A stretch of 64,000 bases of DNA from positions 496,001-560,000 of the forward strand of contig NZ_CP195158.1 of assembly GCF_051200825.1 (NCBI RefSeq), written 5' to 3'. The position numbers and the translations under genes are program-made. The notes below the pieces were generated by a model. That model saw only the letters and a program-made list of their open reading frames with translations. It did not search any database and was not told where the DNA came from. The DNA is from Formosa sp030427735. GTDB lineage: Bacteria > Bacteroidota > Bacteroidia > Flavobacteriales > Flavobacteriaceae. The stretch's first letter is position 1. Each line of letters begins with the position of its first letter. Positions 43,215 to 51,399 of the stretch are shown here, piece after piece.

Positions 43215-45914
43215 ATGAGTGAGACAAACAACAAACAACGAGCAACTATCAACCAAACTAGATACATGAAACTGTCTGGTTTAGAGCCATTGGTTTTAAA
43301 CGAGAACAGTAACTTTATAAACGTTGGTGAGCGCACAAACGTAGCGGGTTCACGAAAATTTCTTCGATTAATTAAAGAAGAAAAATTTGATGAAGCGCTC
43401 GATATTGCCCGTCATCAAGTAGATGGTGGTGCACAGATTGTAGACATTAATATGGACGACGGATTGATTGATGGCAAAGAATCGATGGTGCGTTTTCTGA
43501 ATTTAATCGCTGCCGAGCCCGATATTTCGCGTGTGCCGATGATGATCGATAGTTCCAAGTGGGAAATTATCGAAGCTGGTTTACAGGTGGTGCAAGGAAA
43601 ATGTGTGGTGAACTCTATTTCTTTAAAAGAAGGTGAAGAAAAATTCATTTGGGAAGCCAAACAAATTAAACGCTACGGCGCAGCAGTTATCGTAATGGCG
43701 TTCGATGAGGTTGGTCAGGCCGATAATTATGAACGGAGAATTGAAATTGCAGAACGTTCGTATCGCGTTTTGGTTGATAAAGTAGGTTTTCCGTCCGAAG
43801 ATATTATTTTCGATTTAAACATCTTTCCGGTAGCAACCGGAATGGACGAACACCGTAAAAACGCTATCGATTTTATTGAAGCCACACGTTGGGTACGTGA
43901 AAACCTGGAGAATGTAAGTGTGAGTGGTGGTGTGAGTAACGTATCGTTCTCATTTAGAGGAAACGATACCGTTCGCGAAGCCATGCACTCGGTATTTTTA
44001 TATCATGCCATTCAGGCGGGAATGAATATGGGCATCGTAAACCCGACCATGTTGGAGGTTTACGACGATATTCCAAAGGATTTATTAGAACATGTTGAAG
44101 ACGTTATTTTAGACCGTCGGGATGATGCTACCGAACGCTTACTCGATTTTGCCGAAACTGTAAAAGGCACAAAAGCCGAAAAAACAGTCGATTTATCGTG
44201 GCGTGAAAACCCGGTGCAAGATCGTATTACCCATGCTTTGGTAAAAGGCATTGATGCTTTTATTATTGAAGATGTTGAAGCTGCCAGATTAGAATCTGAA
44301 AAGCCAATTGATGTGATTGAGGGGCATTTAATGATTGGTATGAATGTGGTTGGAGATTTATTCGGTGCTGGAAAAATGTTCTTGCCTCAGGTGGTGAAAT
44401 CGGCGCGTGTGATGAAGAAAGCCGTGGCCTATTTAAATCCGTTTATCGAAGCTGAAAAATCAGATGAATCAGAGCCTGTTGGTAAGGTGTTAATGGCAAC
44501 CGTAAAGGGTGATGTTCACGATATTGGTAAAAATATTGTAAGTGTGGTACTGGCTTGTAACAACTACGAAATCGTCGATTTGGGCGTGATGGTGCCGCCA
44601 GAAAAAATTATAGAAACCGCCATAAAAGAGCGTGTGGATGCAATTGGACTTTCCGGATTGATTACGCCATCGCTTGACGAAATGGTGTATTTGGCTAAGG
44701 AAATGCAGCGCGAAAATTTTAATGTGCCCTTATTGATTGGTGGCGCGACCACATCGAAAGCGCATACGGCTGTGAAAATCGATCCGCAGTATAAAAATGC
44801 TGTGGTACATGTTAACGATGCTTCGCGTGCGGTGACTGTTGTGGGCGATTTGTTGAATAAGAAAACATCGAACGCATACGTAGCTAAACTTAAAAAAGAT
44901 TACGACGAATTTCGTGAGAAGTTTTTAAAACGCGGCAAGCAAAAATCGTATATTTCGATTGATGAAGCACGTAAACGTAAATATAAAATCGATTGGGAAA
45001 CAGCAGACATTGTAAAGCCTAAAGAATTAGGTGTTCAGATGTTAAAGCAATTAAGTTTAAAAGAATTGGTGCCTTATATCGATTGGAGTCCGTTTTTTAG
45101 AAGCTGGGATTTACACGGGAAATTTCCGGATATTTTAACCGATGAAGTTGTTGGCGAGCAGGCATCTATTATGTATAAGGAAGCGCAGGAGATGATTGAA
45201 GAAATTATCGCCAAACAGCTGTTGAAGCCGAAAGCTGTTTTTGGATTGTTTGAAGCCAACACGATTAACGACGACGATATTTCGGTGAAGAAGAAAGGAA
45301 AAGAAGTAGCGGTATTTAGAACCTTACGTCAGCAGTTAAGTAAGCGCGAAGGTGTTCCGAATCATGCGTTGGCCGATTTTATTGCACCAGTGGACAGCGG
45401 TAAAACCGATTATATCGGGGCGTTTTGCGTTGGGATTTTCGGCGCTCAGGAATTGGCCGATAGTTATCGTGCCAAAGGCGACGATTATAATGGTATTATG
45501 GCGCAGGCCATAGCCGACCGATTTGCCGAAGCCTTTGCTGAGTATTTACATAAGCAAGTACGAACCAAACATTGGGGCTACGCAGCAAACGAAGATTTAA
45601 CTAACGACGATTTAATTAAGGAAAGTTACAAAGGGATTCGTCCGGCGCCAGGTTATCCAGCGTGTCCAGATCATCTTGAAAAAGAAACGATATGGGAGCT
45701 TTTAGATGTCGAAAAAATAATAGGTGTAAAGCTTACCGAAAGTTTAGCCATGTGGCCAGCAGCTGCGGTTTCGGGGTATTATTTTGGAAATCCAGAATCG
45801 AAATATTTTGGTTTAGGAAAAATCACCGACGACCAAGTAACAGATTACGCTAACAGAAAAGGCATCGATAAAGCCAAGGCTTTAAAGTGGCTACATCCTA
45901 ATATCGCAGATTAA
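43215..45914 (+). CDS. metH: methionine synthase, folate/B12/activation modules
   Basis: An 899-residue protein that lacks the homocysteine domain. It begins with the pterin-binding domain (NVGERTNVAGSRKF), then the cobalamin module with DVHDIG (B12 histidine), and ends with the S-adenosylmethionine activation domain (RPAPGYPACPDH). It works with the 42041 gene product. An alternative ATG at 43266 removes 17 low-complexity residues and may be the true start. Confidence 0.94.
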   Translation: MSETNNKQRATINQTRYMKLSGLEPLVLNENSNFINVGERTNVAGSRKFLRLIKEEKFDEALDIARHQVDGGAQIVDINMDDGLIDGKESMVRFLNLIAAEPDISRVPMMIDSSKWEIIEAGLQVVQGKCVVNSISLKEGEEKFIWEAKQIKRYGAAVIVMAFDEVGQADNYERRIEIAERSYRVLVDKVGFPSEDIIFDLNIFPVATGMDEHRKNAIDFIEATRWVRENLENVSVSGGVSNVSFSFRGNDTVREAMHSVFLYHAIQAGMNMGIVNPTMLEVYDDIPKDLLEHVEDVILDRRDDATERLLDFAETVKGTKAEKTVDLSWRENPVQDRITHALVKGIDAFIIEDVEAARLESEKPIDVIEGHLMIGMNVVGDLFGAGKMFLPQVVKSARVMKKAVAYLNPFIEAEKSDESEPVGKVLMATVKGDVHDIGKNIVSVVLACNNYEIVDLGVMVPPEKIIETAIKERVDAIGLSGLITPSLDEMVYLAKEMQRENFNVPLLIGGATTSKAHTAVKIDPQYKNAVVHVNDASRAVTVVGDLLNKKTSNAYVAKLKKDYDEFREKFLKRGKQKSYISIDEARKRKYKIDWETADIVKPKELGVQMLKQLSLKELVPYIDWSPFFRSWDLHGKFPDILTDEVVGEQASIMYKEAQEMIEEIIAKQLLKPKAVFGLFEANTINDDDISVKKKGKEVAVFRTLRQQLSKREGVPNHALADFIAPVDSGKTDYIGAFCVGIFGAQELADSYRAKGDDYNGIMAQAIADRFAEAFAEYLHKQVRTKHWGYAANEDLTNDDLIKESYKGIRPAPGYPACPDHLEKETIWELLDVEKIIGVKLTESLAMWPAAAVSGYYFGNPESKYFGLGKITDDQVTDYANRKGIDKAKALKWLHPNIAD

Positions 45915-45916
45915 AT

Positions 45917-46159
45917 ATGAGTTTTATAACATTAAATCTTGGTAGCCATGTTATTTCGCATGGATACGATTCTGAAAATAAAGAGGTTTTGGAATCTGTA
46001 GAAGTAGCAGGTTTTTCGGAAAAAGTGATTGCACTATCCCGAATAAAATCGCTTAGCGAAACGTATATTTTAACCGATTATTTAGATGGAAGGTGGATAT
46101 ACTGGGAATACGAGCAGAATTACGACTACGTGAAGAGTTTGCTTGTAAACTTGCGTTAG
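45917..46159 (+). CDS. hypothetical 80-residue protein
   Basis: Starts 2 bp after the metH stop, so it is probably translated from the same transcript. No signal peptide or membrane helix. It is rich in aromatic residues near the C-terminus (DGRWIYWEYEQNYDY). No family is recognised; a role in folate or methionine metabolism would be inference from position only. Confidence 0.65.
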   Translation: MSFITLNLGSHVISHGYDSENKEVLESVEVAGFSEKVIALSRIKSLSETYILTDYLDGRWIYWEYEQNYDYVKSLLVNLR

Positions 46160-46231
46160 CGATTGCCGTGGCATCCTTTTTTGAGGCACGAAAAAAAGAT
46201 ATAACAGAAAGCGCGACCCTTGGGTAACGCC
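46153..46231 (+). ncRNA. conserved-looking noncoding element after metH
   Basis: Downstream of the 80-residue gene lies a patterned stretch: a 9-bp stem ATC(C)TTTTTT (46173-46182) with AAAAAAGAT (46192-46200), loop GAGGCACG, then GAAAGCGCGACCC and GGGTAACGCC. I recall very similar strings after many flavobacterial genes. It could be a dispersed structured RNA or a terminator-like element. Function unknown. Confidence 0.35.
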
Positions 46232-46319
46232 AAAATAATAGAAGGAAAAATTAACAATTTGTTTTAATTCCTCTAATAATAAAATTTTAAAGAAATAAGA
46301 AGTTTGCATAAAAAGTAAA

Positions 46320-46406
46320 ATGAAACGATTAAGTACAGAAATTAAATTTTTTTTACAGCTTTTTATGCTAGCAGCATCTGCTTTAATGGCGGCTTATTTC
46401 TTGTAA
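46320..46406 (+). CDS. candidate 28-residue membrane peptide
   Basis: ATG-started frame of 28 codons: basic N-terminus (MKRLSTEIK), then one hydrophobic span of about 19 residues (FFLQLFMLAASALMAAYFL). It ends 18 bp before metF. The composition is that of a single-pass small membrane protein. Translation is unproven. Confidence 0.35.
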   Translation: MKRLSTEIKFFLQLFMLAASALMAAYFL

Positions 46407-46424
46407 CATACCATTACAGAACTA

Positions 46425-47381
46425 ATGAAAGTAACAGACCATATAAAAAATGCAAACGGAAAAACAATGTTTTCGTTTGAGGTAATTCCGCCGCAGAAGG
46501 GGAAAAATATTCAGGATTTGTATAATAATATCGATCCGTTAATGGAGTTTAATCCACCGTTTATAGATGTCACCACCTCTAGAGAAGAGTACGTGTATGT
46601 CGATAAAGGTAATGGCCTTCTGGATAAGCGAATTACACGTATGCGACCTGGTACTGTAGGCATTTGTGCCTCTATTATGCATAAGTACAAAGTAGATGCG
46701 ATTCCGCATTTATTATGTGGTGGTTTTACTAAAGAAGAAACCGAATACGTGTTAGTCGATTGTCATTATTTAGGCATTGATAATGTGGTTGCCTTACGCG
46801 GCGATGCTAGAAAAGACGAGCCGTATTTTACACCAACCGAAGGCGGTAACAAGTATGCTAGCGAACTAGTAGAACAAATTTCGAATTTAAACAACGGTAA
46901 ATATTTGCACGACGATATTCAGGTAGAGCACAATTACGATTTTTGTGTGGGTGTTGCGGGTTACCCAGAAAAGCACATGGAAGCCCCTTCCTTAAATACG
47001 GATTTAAAACGCTTAAAAGCTAAGGTGGATGCGGGTGCCGATTATGTAGTGACGCAGATGTTTTTCGATAATCAAAAATATTTCGATTTTGTAGAAAAGG
47101 CCAGAGCTATTGGAATTACAGTGCCAATAATTCCAGGTATTAAACCCATAGCTGTTAAACGTCATTTACAGATTTTACCTCAGGTTTTTAAAATTGATTT
47201 ACCAGAAGATTTAATTGATGCTGTAGAGGGGTGTAAAGATAGTAAATCGGTAAGGCAAGTAGGCATAGAGTTTGCTATTCAGCAGTCTAAGGAATTGCGA
47301 GATGCAGGTGTGCCGTTTTTACATTATTATTCTATGGGAAAAAGCGACAATATTAAAGCCATAGCATCGGCGCTATTCTAA
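46425..47381 (+). CDS. metF: methylenetetrahydrofolate reductase
   Basis: Makes 5-methyl-THF, the methyl donor for methionine synthase encoded just upstream. The 318-residue TIM barrel has FSFEVIPPQKG at residues 16-26 (E20 is the catalytic acid) and VALRGDAR, the usual FAD/NAD region. It is in the SAM-riboswitch-controlled cluster, though the gap of 265 bp before it may allow separate control. Confidence 0.95.
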   Translation: MKVTDHIKNANGKTMFSFEVIPPQKGKNIQDLYNNIDPLMEFNPPFIDVTTSREEYVYVDKGNGLLDKRITRMRPGTVGICASIMHKYKVDAIPHLLCGGFTKEETEYVLVDCHYLGIDNVVALRGDARKDEPYFTPTEGGNKYASELVEQISNLNNGKYLHDDIQVEHNYDFCVGVAGYPEKHMEAPSLNTDLKRLKAKVDAGADYVVTQMFFDNQKYFDFVEKARAIGITVPIIPGIKPIAVKRHLQILPQVFKIDLPEDLIDAVEGCKDSKSVRQVGIEFAIQQSKELRDAGVPFLHYYSMGKSDNIKAIASALF

Positions 47382-47390
47382 TAATTCTCT

Positions 47391-47398
47391 TATTTTTG
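47391..47398 (+). promoter_or_regulatory. TAnnTTTG box before the lipid A deacylase-like gene
   Basis: TATTTTTG fits the flavobacterial -7 box, 17 nt before the ATG at 47415. No TTG box at the usual spacing was found, so confidence is limited. Confidence 0.3.
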
Positions 47399-47414
47399 CT
47401 TCATAAATTGGTTT

Positions 47415-48506
47415 ATGAAGCAAAAATTTATTCTTCTATTTTGTATTGCCTTAAGTTCGGTTTTAAGGTCTCAAGAAAATACAAGTGCTTCCTTTTTCGA
47501 TGTTAATTATTTTGGAGGAAATATTGCGCTTCATAACAAAAATATTCTGCATTTAATTCAGGGCCATCCAGAAGGTGTTATTATTGGTTGGAACAAGAAA
47601 ACGTTTGGGGAGCAAGATTGGCAACAAGGGTATAATTACCCCGATTATGGGGTTTCATTCTCTTATCAAGATTTAAAAAATGAAACCTTAGGGAATAACT
47701 TTGCGCTGTATGCCCATTACAATTTTTACTTTTTTAAGCGACGTTTATTATTTCGCGTAGGGCAGGGGCTGGCTTACAATACAAATCCTTACGATAAGTA
47801 TACAAATTACAAAAACACTGCCTTTGGAACGACCTTGCTTAGTAGCACTTATTTTATGTTGAACTATAAGCGAGAGCGTATTTTTGGTAGATTCGGGTTG
47901 CAGGCAGGAGCTTCGGTTATTCATTATTCCAATGCCAATGTTAAGGCGCCGAATGCGAGCATTAACTCGTTGTTGCTAAACGTGGGACTAACTTATAATT
48001 TAGATGAAGCCGATCCCGAGTATATTTATAAAGACCAAGAAAAAGTAACAGAACCCATAAAGTTTAATTTTGCGTTTAGAAGTGGTTTAAACGAAAGCGA
48101 TCTTATTGGAATGGGGCAATTTCCGTTTTATGTAGTTTCTGCTTATGCCGATAAACGCTTGTCTAGAAAAAGTGCTGTGCAATTTGGAACGGATATCTTT
48201 TTTTCGAATTTTTTAAAGGAATTAATTGCTTTTAAAGCTGTGGCATTTCCTGAAGAAAGGGTTGATCCCGACACCGATTATAAGCGCGTAGGTCTTTTTG
48301 CTGGCCACGAATTGTTTATTAATAAAATGTCTGTAGAAACTCAGTTTGGGTATTACGTATATTATCCGTTCGATTTTGAAGGACGTACCTATTTACGAAT
48401 CGGTCTTAAACGCTATTTTGGCGAGAAATGGTTTGGAGCCATAACTTTAAAGTCGCATGGCGCGAAAGCAGAGTGTGTAGAGTTTGGAGTGGGAATACGT
48501 ATATAA
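47415..48506 (+). CDS. PagL-like acyloxyacyl hydrolase family protein
   Basis: A 363-residue secreted protein: signal peptide to about residue 19 (ends LRSQE), then a beta-barrel-like sequence with alternating residues and a C-terminal aromatic strand. VIHYSNAN at about residue 170 contains the His-x-Ser-Asn active-site pattern of lipid A deacylase PagL. It is likely an outer-membrane enzyme acting on lipid A. It is unrelated to its metF neighbour. Confidence 0.8.
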   Translation: MKQKFILLFCIALSSVLRSQENTSASFFDVNYFGGNIALHNKNILHLIQGHPEGVIIGWNKKTFGEQDWQQGYNYPDYGVSFSYQDLKNETLGNNFALYAHYNFYFFKRRLLFRVGQGLAYNTNPYDKYTNYKNTAFGTTLLSSTYFMLNYKRERIFGRFGLQAGASVIHYSNANVKAPNASINSLLLNVGLTYNLDEADPEYIYKDQEKVTEPIKFNFAFRSGLNESDLIGMGQFPFYVVSAYADKRLSRKSAVQFGTDIFFSNFLKELIAFKAVAFPEERVDPDTDYKRVGLFAGHELFINKMSVETQFGYYVYYPFDFEGRTYLRIGLKRYFGEKWFGAITLKSHGAKAECVEFGVGIRI

Positions 48507-48522
48507 AATAAATGGTAAGCTT

Positions 48523-48540
48523 GCCACGAATACACGAATT
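48523..48540. repeat. dispersed GCCACGAATACACGAATT motif
   Basis: This 18-bp string lies 17 bp after a stop codon. Its complement, AATTCGTGTATTCGTGGC, is from memory a widespread intergenic repeat unit in Bacteroidetes. Only one copy was noticed here, so repeat status is not shown within the window. Confidence 0.35.
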
Positions 48541-48636
48541 GTTTTTTAGTCGAAAAAATGCCTTGTATGCAAAGAAAATTGTTTCTGAAATTCGTTTGAT
48601 ATTGATACTATTTCAGATCAACTAAAGATTAAAAGA

Positions 48637-49389
48637 ATGAAAAAGATCTTATTACTATGCCTTATTTGTGTTGCTTTTGCTTGTAATAGCGAGGATGCGA
48701 ACGATTGTTTTCAGACAGCGGGAAAAACATTGTCTAAAACGATAACTGTAGAAAAGACTTTTGATAAAATTCTGGTAAATCAAAACATTCAACTTACCAT
48801 AAAACAAGATAGCATAGTTTCGGTGGTTGTTGAGGCAGGGGAGAATTTAATGAATGACGTTTCGGTTAATGTTGAGAACGGAGAACTGGTTTTAACCGAT
48901 AATAATATTTGTAATTTGGTGCGCGATTACAAGCCTACTAAAATAATAGTTACAACTCCAAACATTTATCAGATTAGACATTCGTCGCAGTTCGACGTGG
49001 TTTCGGAGGGGACTTTAAGGCTAGGGAAGTTAATTTTGATTTCGGAAGATTTCAATGCTGATGAGAGTTTTAATGTAGGTGATTTTCGACTTAATGTATC
49101 GGTAACCGATTTACAAATTGTGTCTAATAATATTGCAGTATTCTATTTGTCGGGTGTTGTCCAAAATTTAAATATCGGATTTTATGCCGGTGCAGGTAGA
49201 TTTGAAGGCGAGCAATTACATGCCCAGCATATTGATATTTACCATAGAGGTACAAACGATATGATTGTAAATCCATTACTGTCGCTAACCGGCGAAATAT
49301 TAGGCACAGGTAATGTGTTGTCTGTAAATAGACCAGAAACGGTTAACCTGAAAGCGCTTTATAAAGGAGAGCTAATTTTTATAAATTAG
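48637..49389 (+). CDS. lipoprotein with head-GIN (DUF2807) domain
   Basis: A 250-residue protein with a lipobox, VAFACNS (Cys16), so it is probably attached to a membrane. The body (about residues 40-225) is the right-handed beta-helix of DUF2807, with repeats such as DKILVNQNIQLTIKQ and NGELVLTDN. Function of the family is unknown. It converges on gldA, and the two stop codons overlap by 4 bp. Confidence 0.85.
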   Translation: MKKILLLCLICVAFACNSEDANDCFQTAGKTLSKTITVEKTFDKILVNQNIQLTIKQDSIVSVVVEAGENLMNDVSVNVENGELVLTDNNICNLVRDYKPTKIIVTTPNIYQIRHSSQFDVVSEGTLRLGKLILISEDFNADESFNVGDFRLNVSVTDLQIVSNNIAVFYLSGVVQNLNIGFYAGAGRFEGEQLHAQHIDIYHRGTNDMIVNPLLSLTGEILGTGNVLSVNRPETVNLKALYKGELIFIN

Positions 49390-50282
49390 TCTTGTGTTAA
49401 ATTTCTAAACAATTCTTCTAAACTTTCATTTTTTTGATTGAGTTGTAGAATTTTTAAGGCGTTGTCGTGAGCGAAATCAAAAACAGCTGGTCGCATGTCT
49501 TTTTCGGTATTAAAAGTGATTTCGTAAACAAAATCGTAAGTGTTTTTAACCGACTTAACATGTGGTAAGCGTAAAAGAAAAGCATCTTCAACCCTATAAT
49601 CAAATTCAACAACTACAATCTGGTCTTTACCTTCGTGTAAGTCTTTTAGTTTTTTGTCGGTAACAATTTCACCTTTATTTATTATAATAACACGATCGCA
49701 CATCGCTTCGACCTCTTGCATGATGTGTGTAGATAAAAACACGGTTTTGGTTTTGCCTATGGTTTTAATCAGTTCTCTAATAGAAACTAATTGATTAGGG
49801 TCTAAACCTGTTGTTGGTTCATCTAAAATTAAAACATCTGGATCGTGAAGTAGTGCATTGGCCAAACCAACACGTTGGCGATACCCTTTAGATAACTGAC
49901 CAATTTTTTTATGGGCTTCGGGACTTAATCCTGTTAAGTCTATAACCTCTTGAATGCGAGACTTGCTTACTTTGTAAATATTGGCGTTAAAAGCTAAATA
50001 TTCTTTTACAAACATGTCTAAATACAGCGGGTTATGTTCAGGTAAATAACCAACACTTTTTTGGACCTGCTGTTTGTTGGTATTAACATCGTATCCATTA
50101 ACTTCGGCATGGCCGTTTGTTGCACTTAAATACGTGGTTAAGATCTTCATCATAGTCGATTTTCCAGCGCCGTTAGGCCCTAAAAAACCAACGATTTCAG
50201 GCTTTCCTATTGAGAAAGAAACGTGTTGTAACGCGTGTTGAGAACCATAAGTTTTGGTTAGCGATTCTACCTTTATAGACAT
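49386..50282 (-). CDS. gldA: gliding motility ABC transporter ATPase
   Basis: A 298-residue ATP-binding subunit with Walker A GPNGAGKST (near residue 35), signature LSKGYRQRVG and Walker B VLILDEPTTGLDP. With GldF and GldG it is needed for gliding in flavobacteria; those genes are not in the window. The overall sequence is GldA-like, which supports the taxonomic call. It is transcribed towards the DUF2807 gene. Confidence 0.9.
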   Translation of the reverse strand: MSIKVESLTKTYGSQHALQHVSFSIGKPEIVGFLGPNGAGKSTMMKILTTYLSATNGHAEVNGYDVNTNKQQVQKSVGYLPEHNPLYLDMFVKEYLAFNANIYKVSKSRIQEVIDLTGLSPEAHKKIGQLSKGYRQRVGLANALLHDPDVLILDEPTTGLDPNQLVSIRELIKTIGKTKTVFLSTHIMQEVEAMCDRVIIINKGEIVTDKKLKDLHEGKDQIVVVEFDYRVEDAFLLRLPHVKSVKNTYDFVYEITFNTEKDMRPAVFDFAHDNALKILQLNQKNESLEELFRNLTQD

Positions 50283-50362
50283 TTTAAAAAAATTTGGTCA
50301 AAAATAAACAATATCCAATTGAAAAGCTTAAATACGTTAAAATCTTTAAAACTTTATGAAAG

Positions 50363-50390
50363 TTTGAAAAAAAATAAAATATTCATTTTG
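50363..50390 (+). promoter_or_regulatory. predicted phe operon promoter
   Basis: TTTG at 50363-50366, a 16-nt spacer and TCATTTTG at 50383-50390 (one mismatch to TAnnTTTG). It would start the transcript near 50397, about 30 nt before the leader ORF. Confidence 0.4.
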
Positions 50391-50426
50391 AAATGTGAAA
50401 TTATTAATTACTTTTATGCCAACAAA

Positions 50427-50489
50427 ATGCAAGATATGCAAAACACAAATTTCACATATTTTAACTGGTTTTATTTCTTTTTTAGCTAA
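50427..50489 (+). CDS. phe operon leader peptide (attenuator)
   Basis: A 20-codon ORF whose C-terminal half is aromatic: Phe at 9, 12, 15, 17, 18 and 19, Tyr at 11 and 16, Trp at 14. An alternative ATG is at codon 4. It precedes an intrinsic terminator and pheA. Shortage of charged tRNA-Phe would stall the ribosome in the Phe run and keep the transcript going. Confidence 0.85.
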   Translation: MQDMQNTNFTYFNWFYFFFS

Positions 50490-50494
50490 AAGAG

Positions 50495-50565
50495 CGAGAC
50501 CTTATATGTGTAATTTATAACATAAATTTTAATATGAAGTCTCGATGAAAATCGGGACTTTTTTT
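50495..50565 (+). terminator. phe attenuator: antiterminator and terminator
   Basis: The terminator stem is 50537-50546 with 50551-50560 (10 bp, one G-T pair) capped by a GAAA tetraloop, with seven Ts at 50559-50565. CGAGACCTT at 50495-50503, which begins 6 nt after the leader stop codon, can pair instead with AAGTCTCG at 50537-50544 (8 bp, one bulge) and break the terminator. The layout copies that of the ilv leader at 4360-4490. Confidence 0.85.
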
Positions 50566-50571
50566 GTTTAT

Positions 50572-51399
50572 ATGATTAAAAGAGTTTCCATTCAGGGCGT
50601 TAAAGGTTCGTTTCATCATATTGTTGCCAAACATTATTTTGATGAGCACGTAGAGATAGACGAATGTTTGTCGTTCGACAAGTTGGTAGATCATCTAATA
50701 ACAGGGCAGAGCGACGTGGCTATCATGGCCATCGAGAATTCTATTGCAGGCTCTATTATTCCTAATTATGCTTTGATAGATAAAAATAACCTGCATATAA
50801 TAGGTGAGCATTATCTAGATATTCAACATAATTTAATGGCTTTGCCAGGACAAACTATAGCAGATATTACCGAGGTGCACTCACACCCAATGGCTTTATT
50901 ACAGTGTAAAGAGTTTTTAAAAAAATATCCAACTATAAAACTTATTGAAGATAAAGATACTGCCGAAACTGCAGAGCGTATTAACAAAAACAATTTAAAA
51001 GGAATAGCCGCAATTGCAAGTAAAACAGCTGCCGACATTTTTAATTTGGAAATTTTAGCAGAAGGCATACAAACTATTAAAGAAAACGAAACACGATTTG
51101 TAATAGTAAAAACTCAAAACTCGGTATTAGACGAAAGTGAAATTAACAAAGCGTCGTTGCGTTTTGAGTTAGAACATAAACGTGGTAGTCTGGCCAGTGT
51201 TTTAAATGTATTGAGCGATTGCAGAATGAGTTTAACAAAAATACAGTCGTTACCCAAAATCGAAACACCTTGGAAATACGCCTTTTTTGTAGATGTAACC
51301 TTTTTGAAATATAAAAATTTTGAAAAAGCAAAGTCTATTTTAAAAATAATGGCACAAGAATTTAAAGTTTTGGGCGAATATAAAAACGCAAAATTATGA
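50572..51399 (+). CDS. pheA: prephenate dehydratase
   Basis: Converts prephenate to phenylpyruvate. The 275 residues hold the PDT domain (IENSIAGSI, DTAETA) and a C-terminal ACT domain (LTKIQSLPK) that binds Phe in relatives. No chorismate mutase domain is attached. The start is ATG 50572, six bases after the attenuator T-run. The in-frame ATG at 50545 lies inside the terminator stem and is rejected. It overlaps the aminotransferase by 4 bp. Confidence 0.93.
   Translation: MIKRVSIQGVKGSFHHIVAKHYFDEHVEIDECLSFDKLVDHLITGQSDVAIMAIENSIAGSIIPNYALIDKNNLHIIGEHYLDIQHNLMALPGQTIADITEVHSHPMALLQCKEFLKKYPTIKLIEDKDTAETAERINKNNLKGIAAIASKTAADIFNLEILAEGIQTIKENETRFVIVKTQNSVLDESEINKASLRFELEHKRGSLASVLNVLSDCRMSLTKIQSLPKIETPWKYAFFVDVTFLKYKNFEKAKSILKIMAQEFKVLGEYKNAKL

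Noticed and set aside
50545..50571. Upstream in-frame ATG as pheA start
   Set aside because: It lies inside the stem of the attenuator terminator, and the PDT domain begins at the ATG at 50572.
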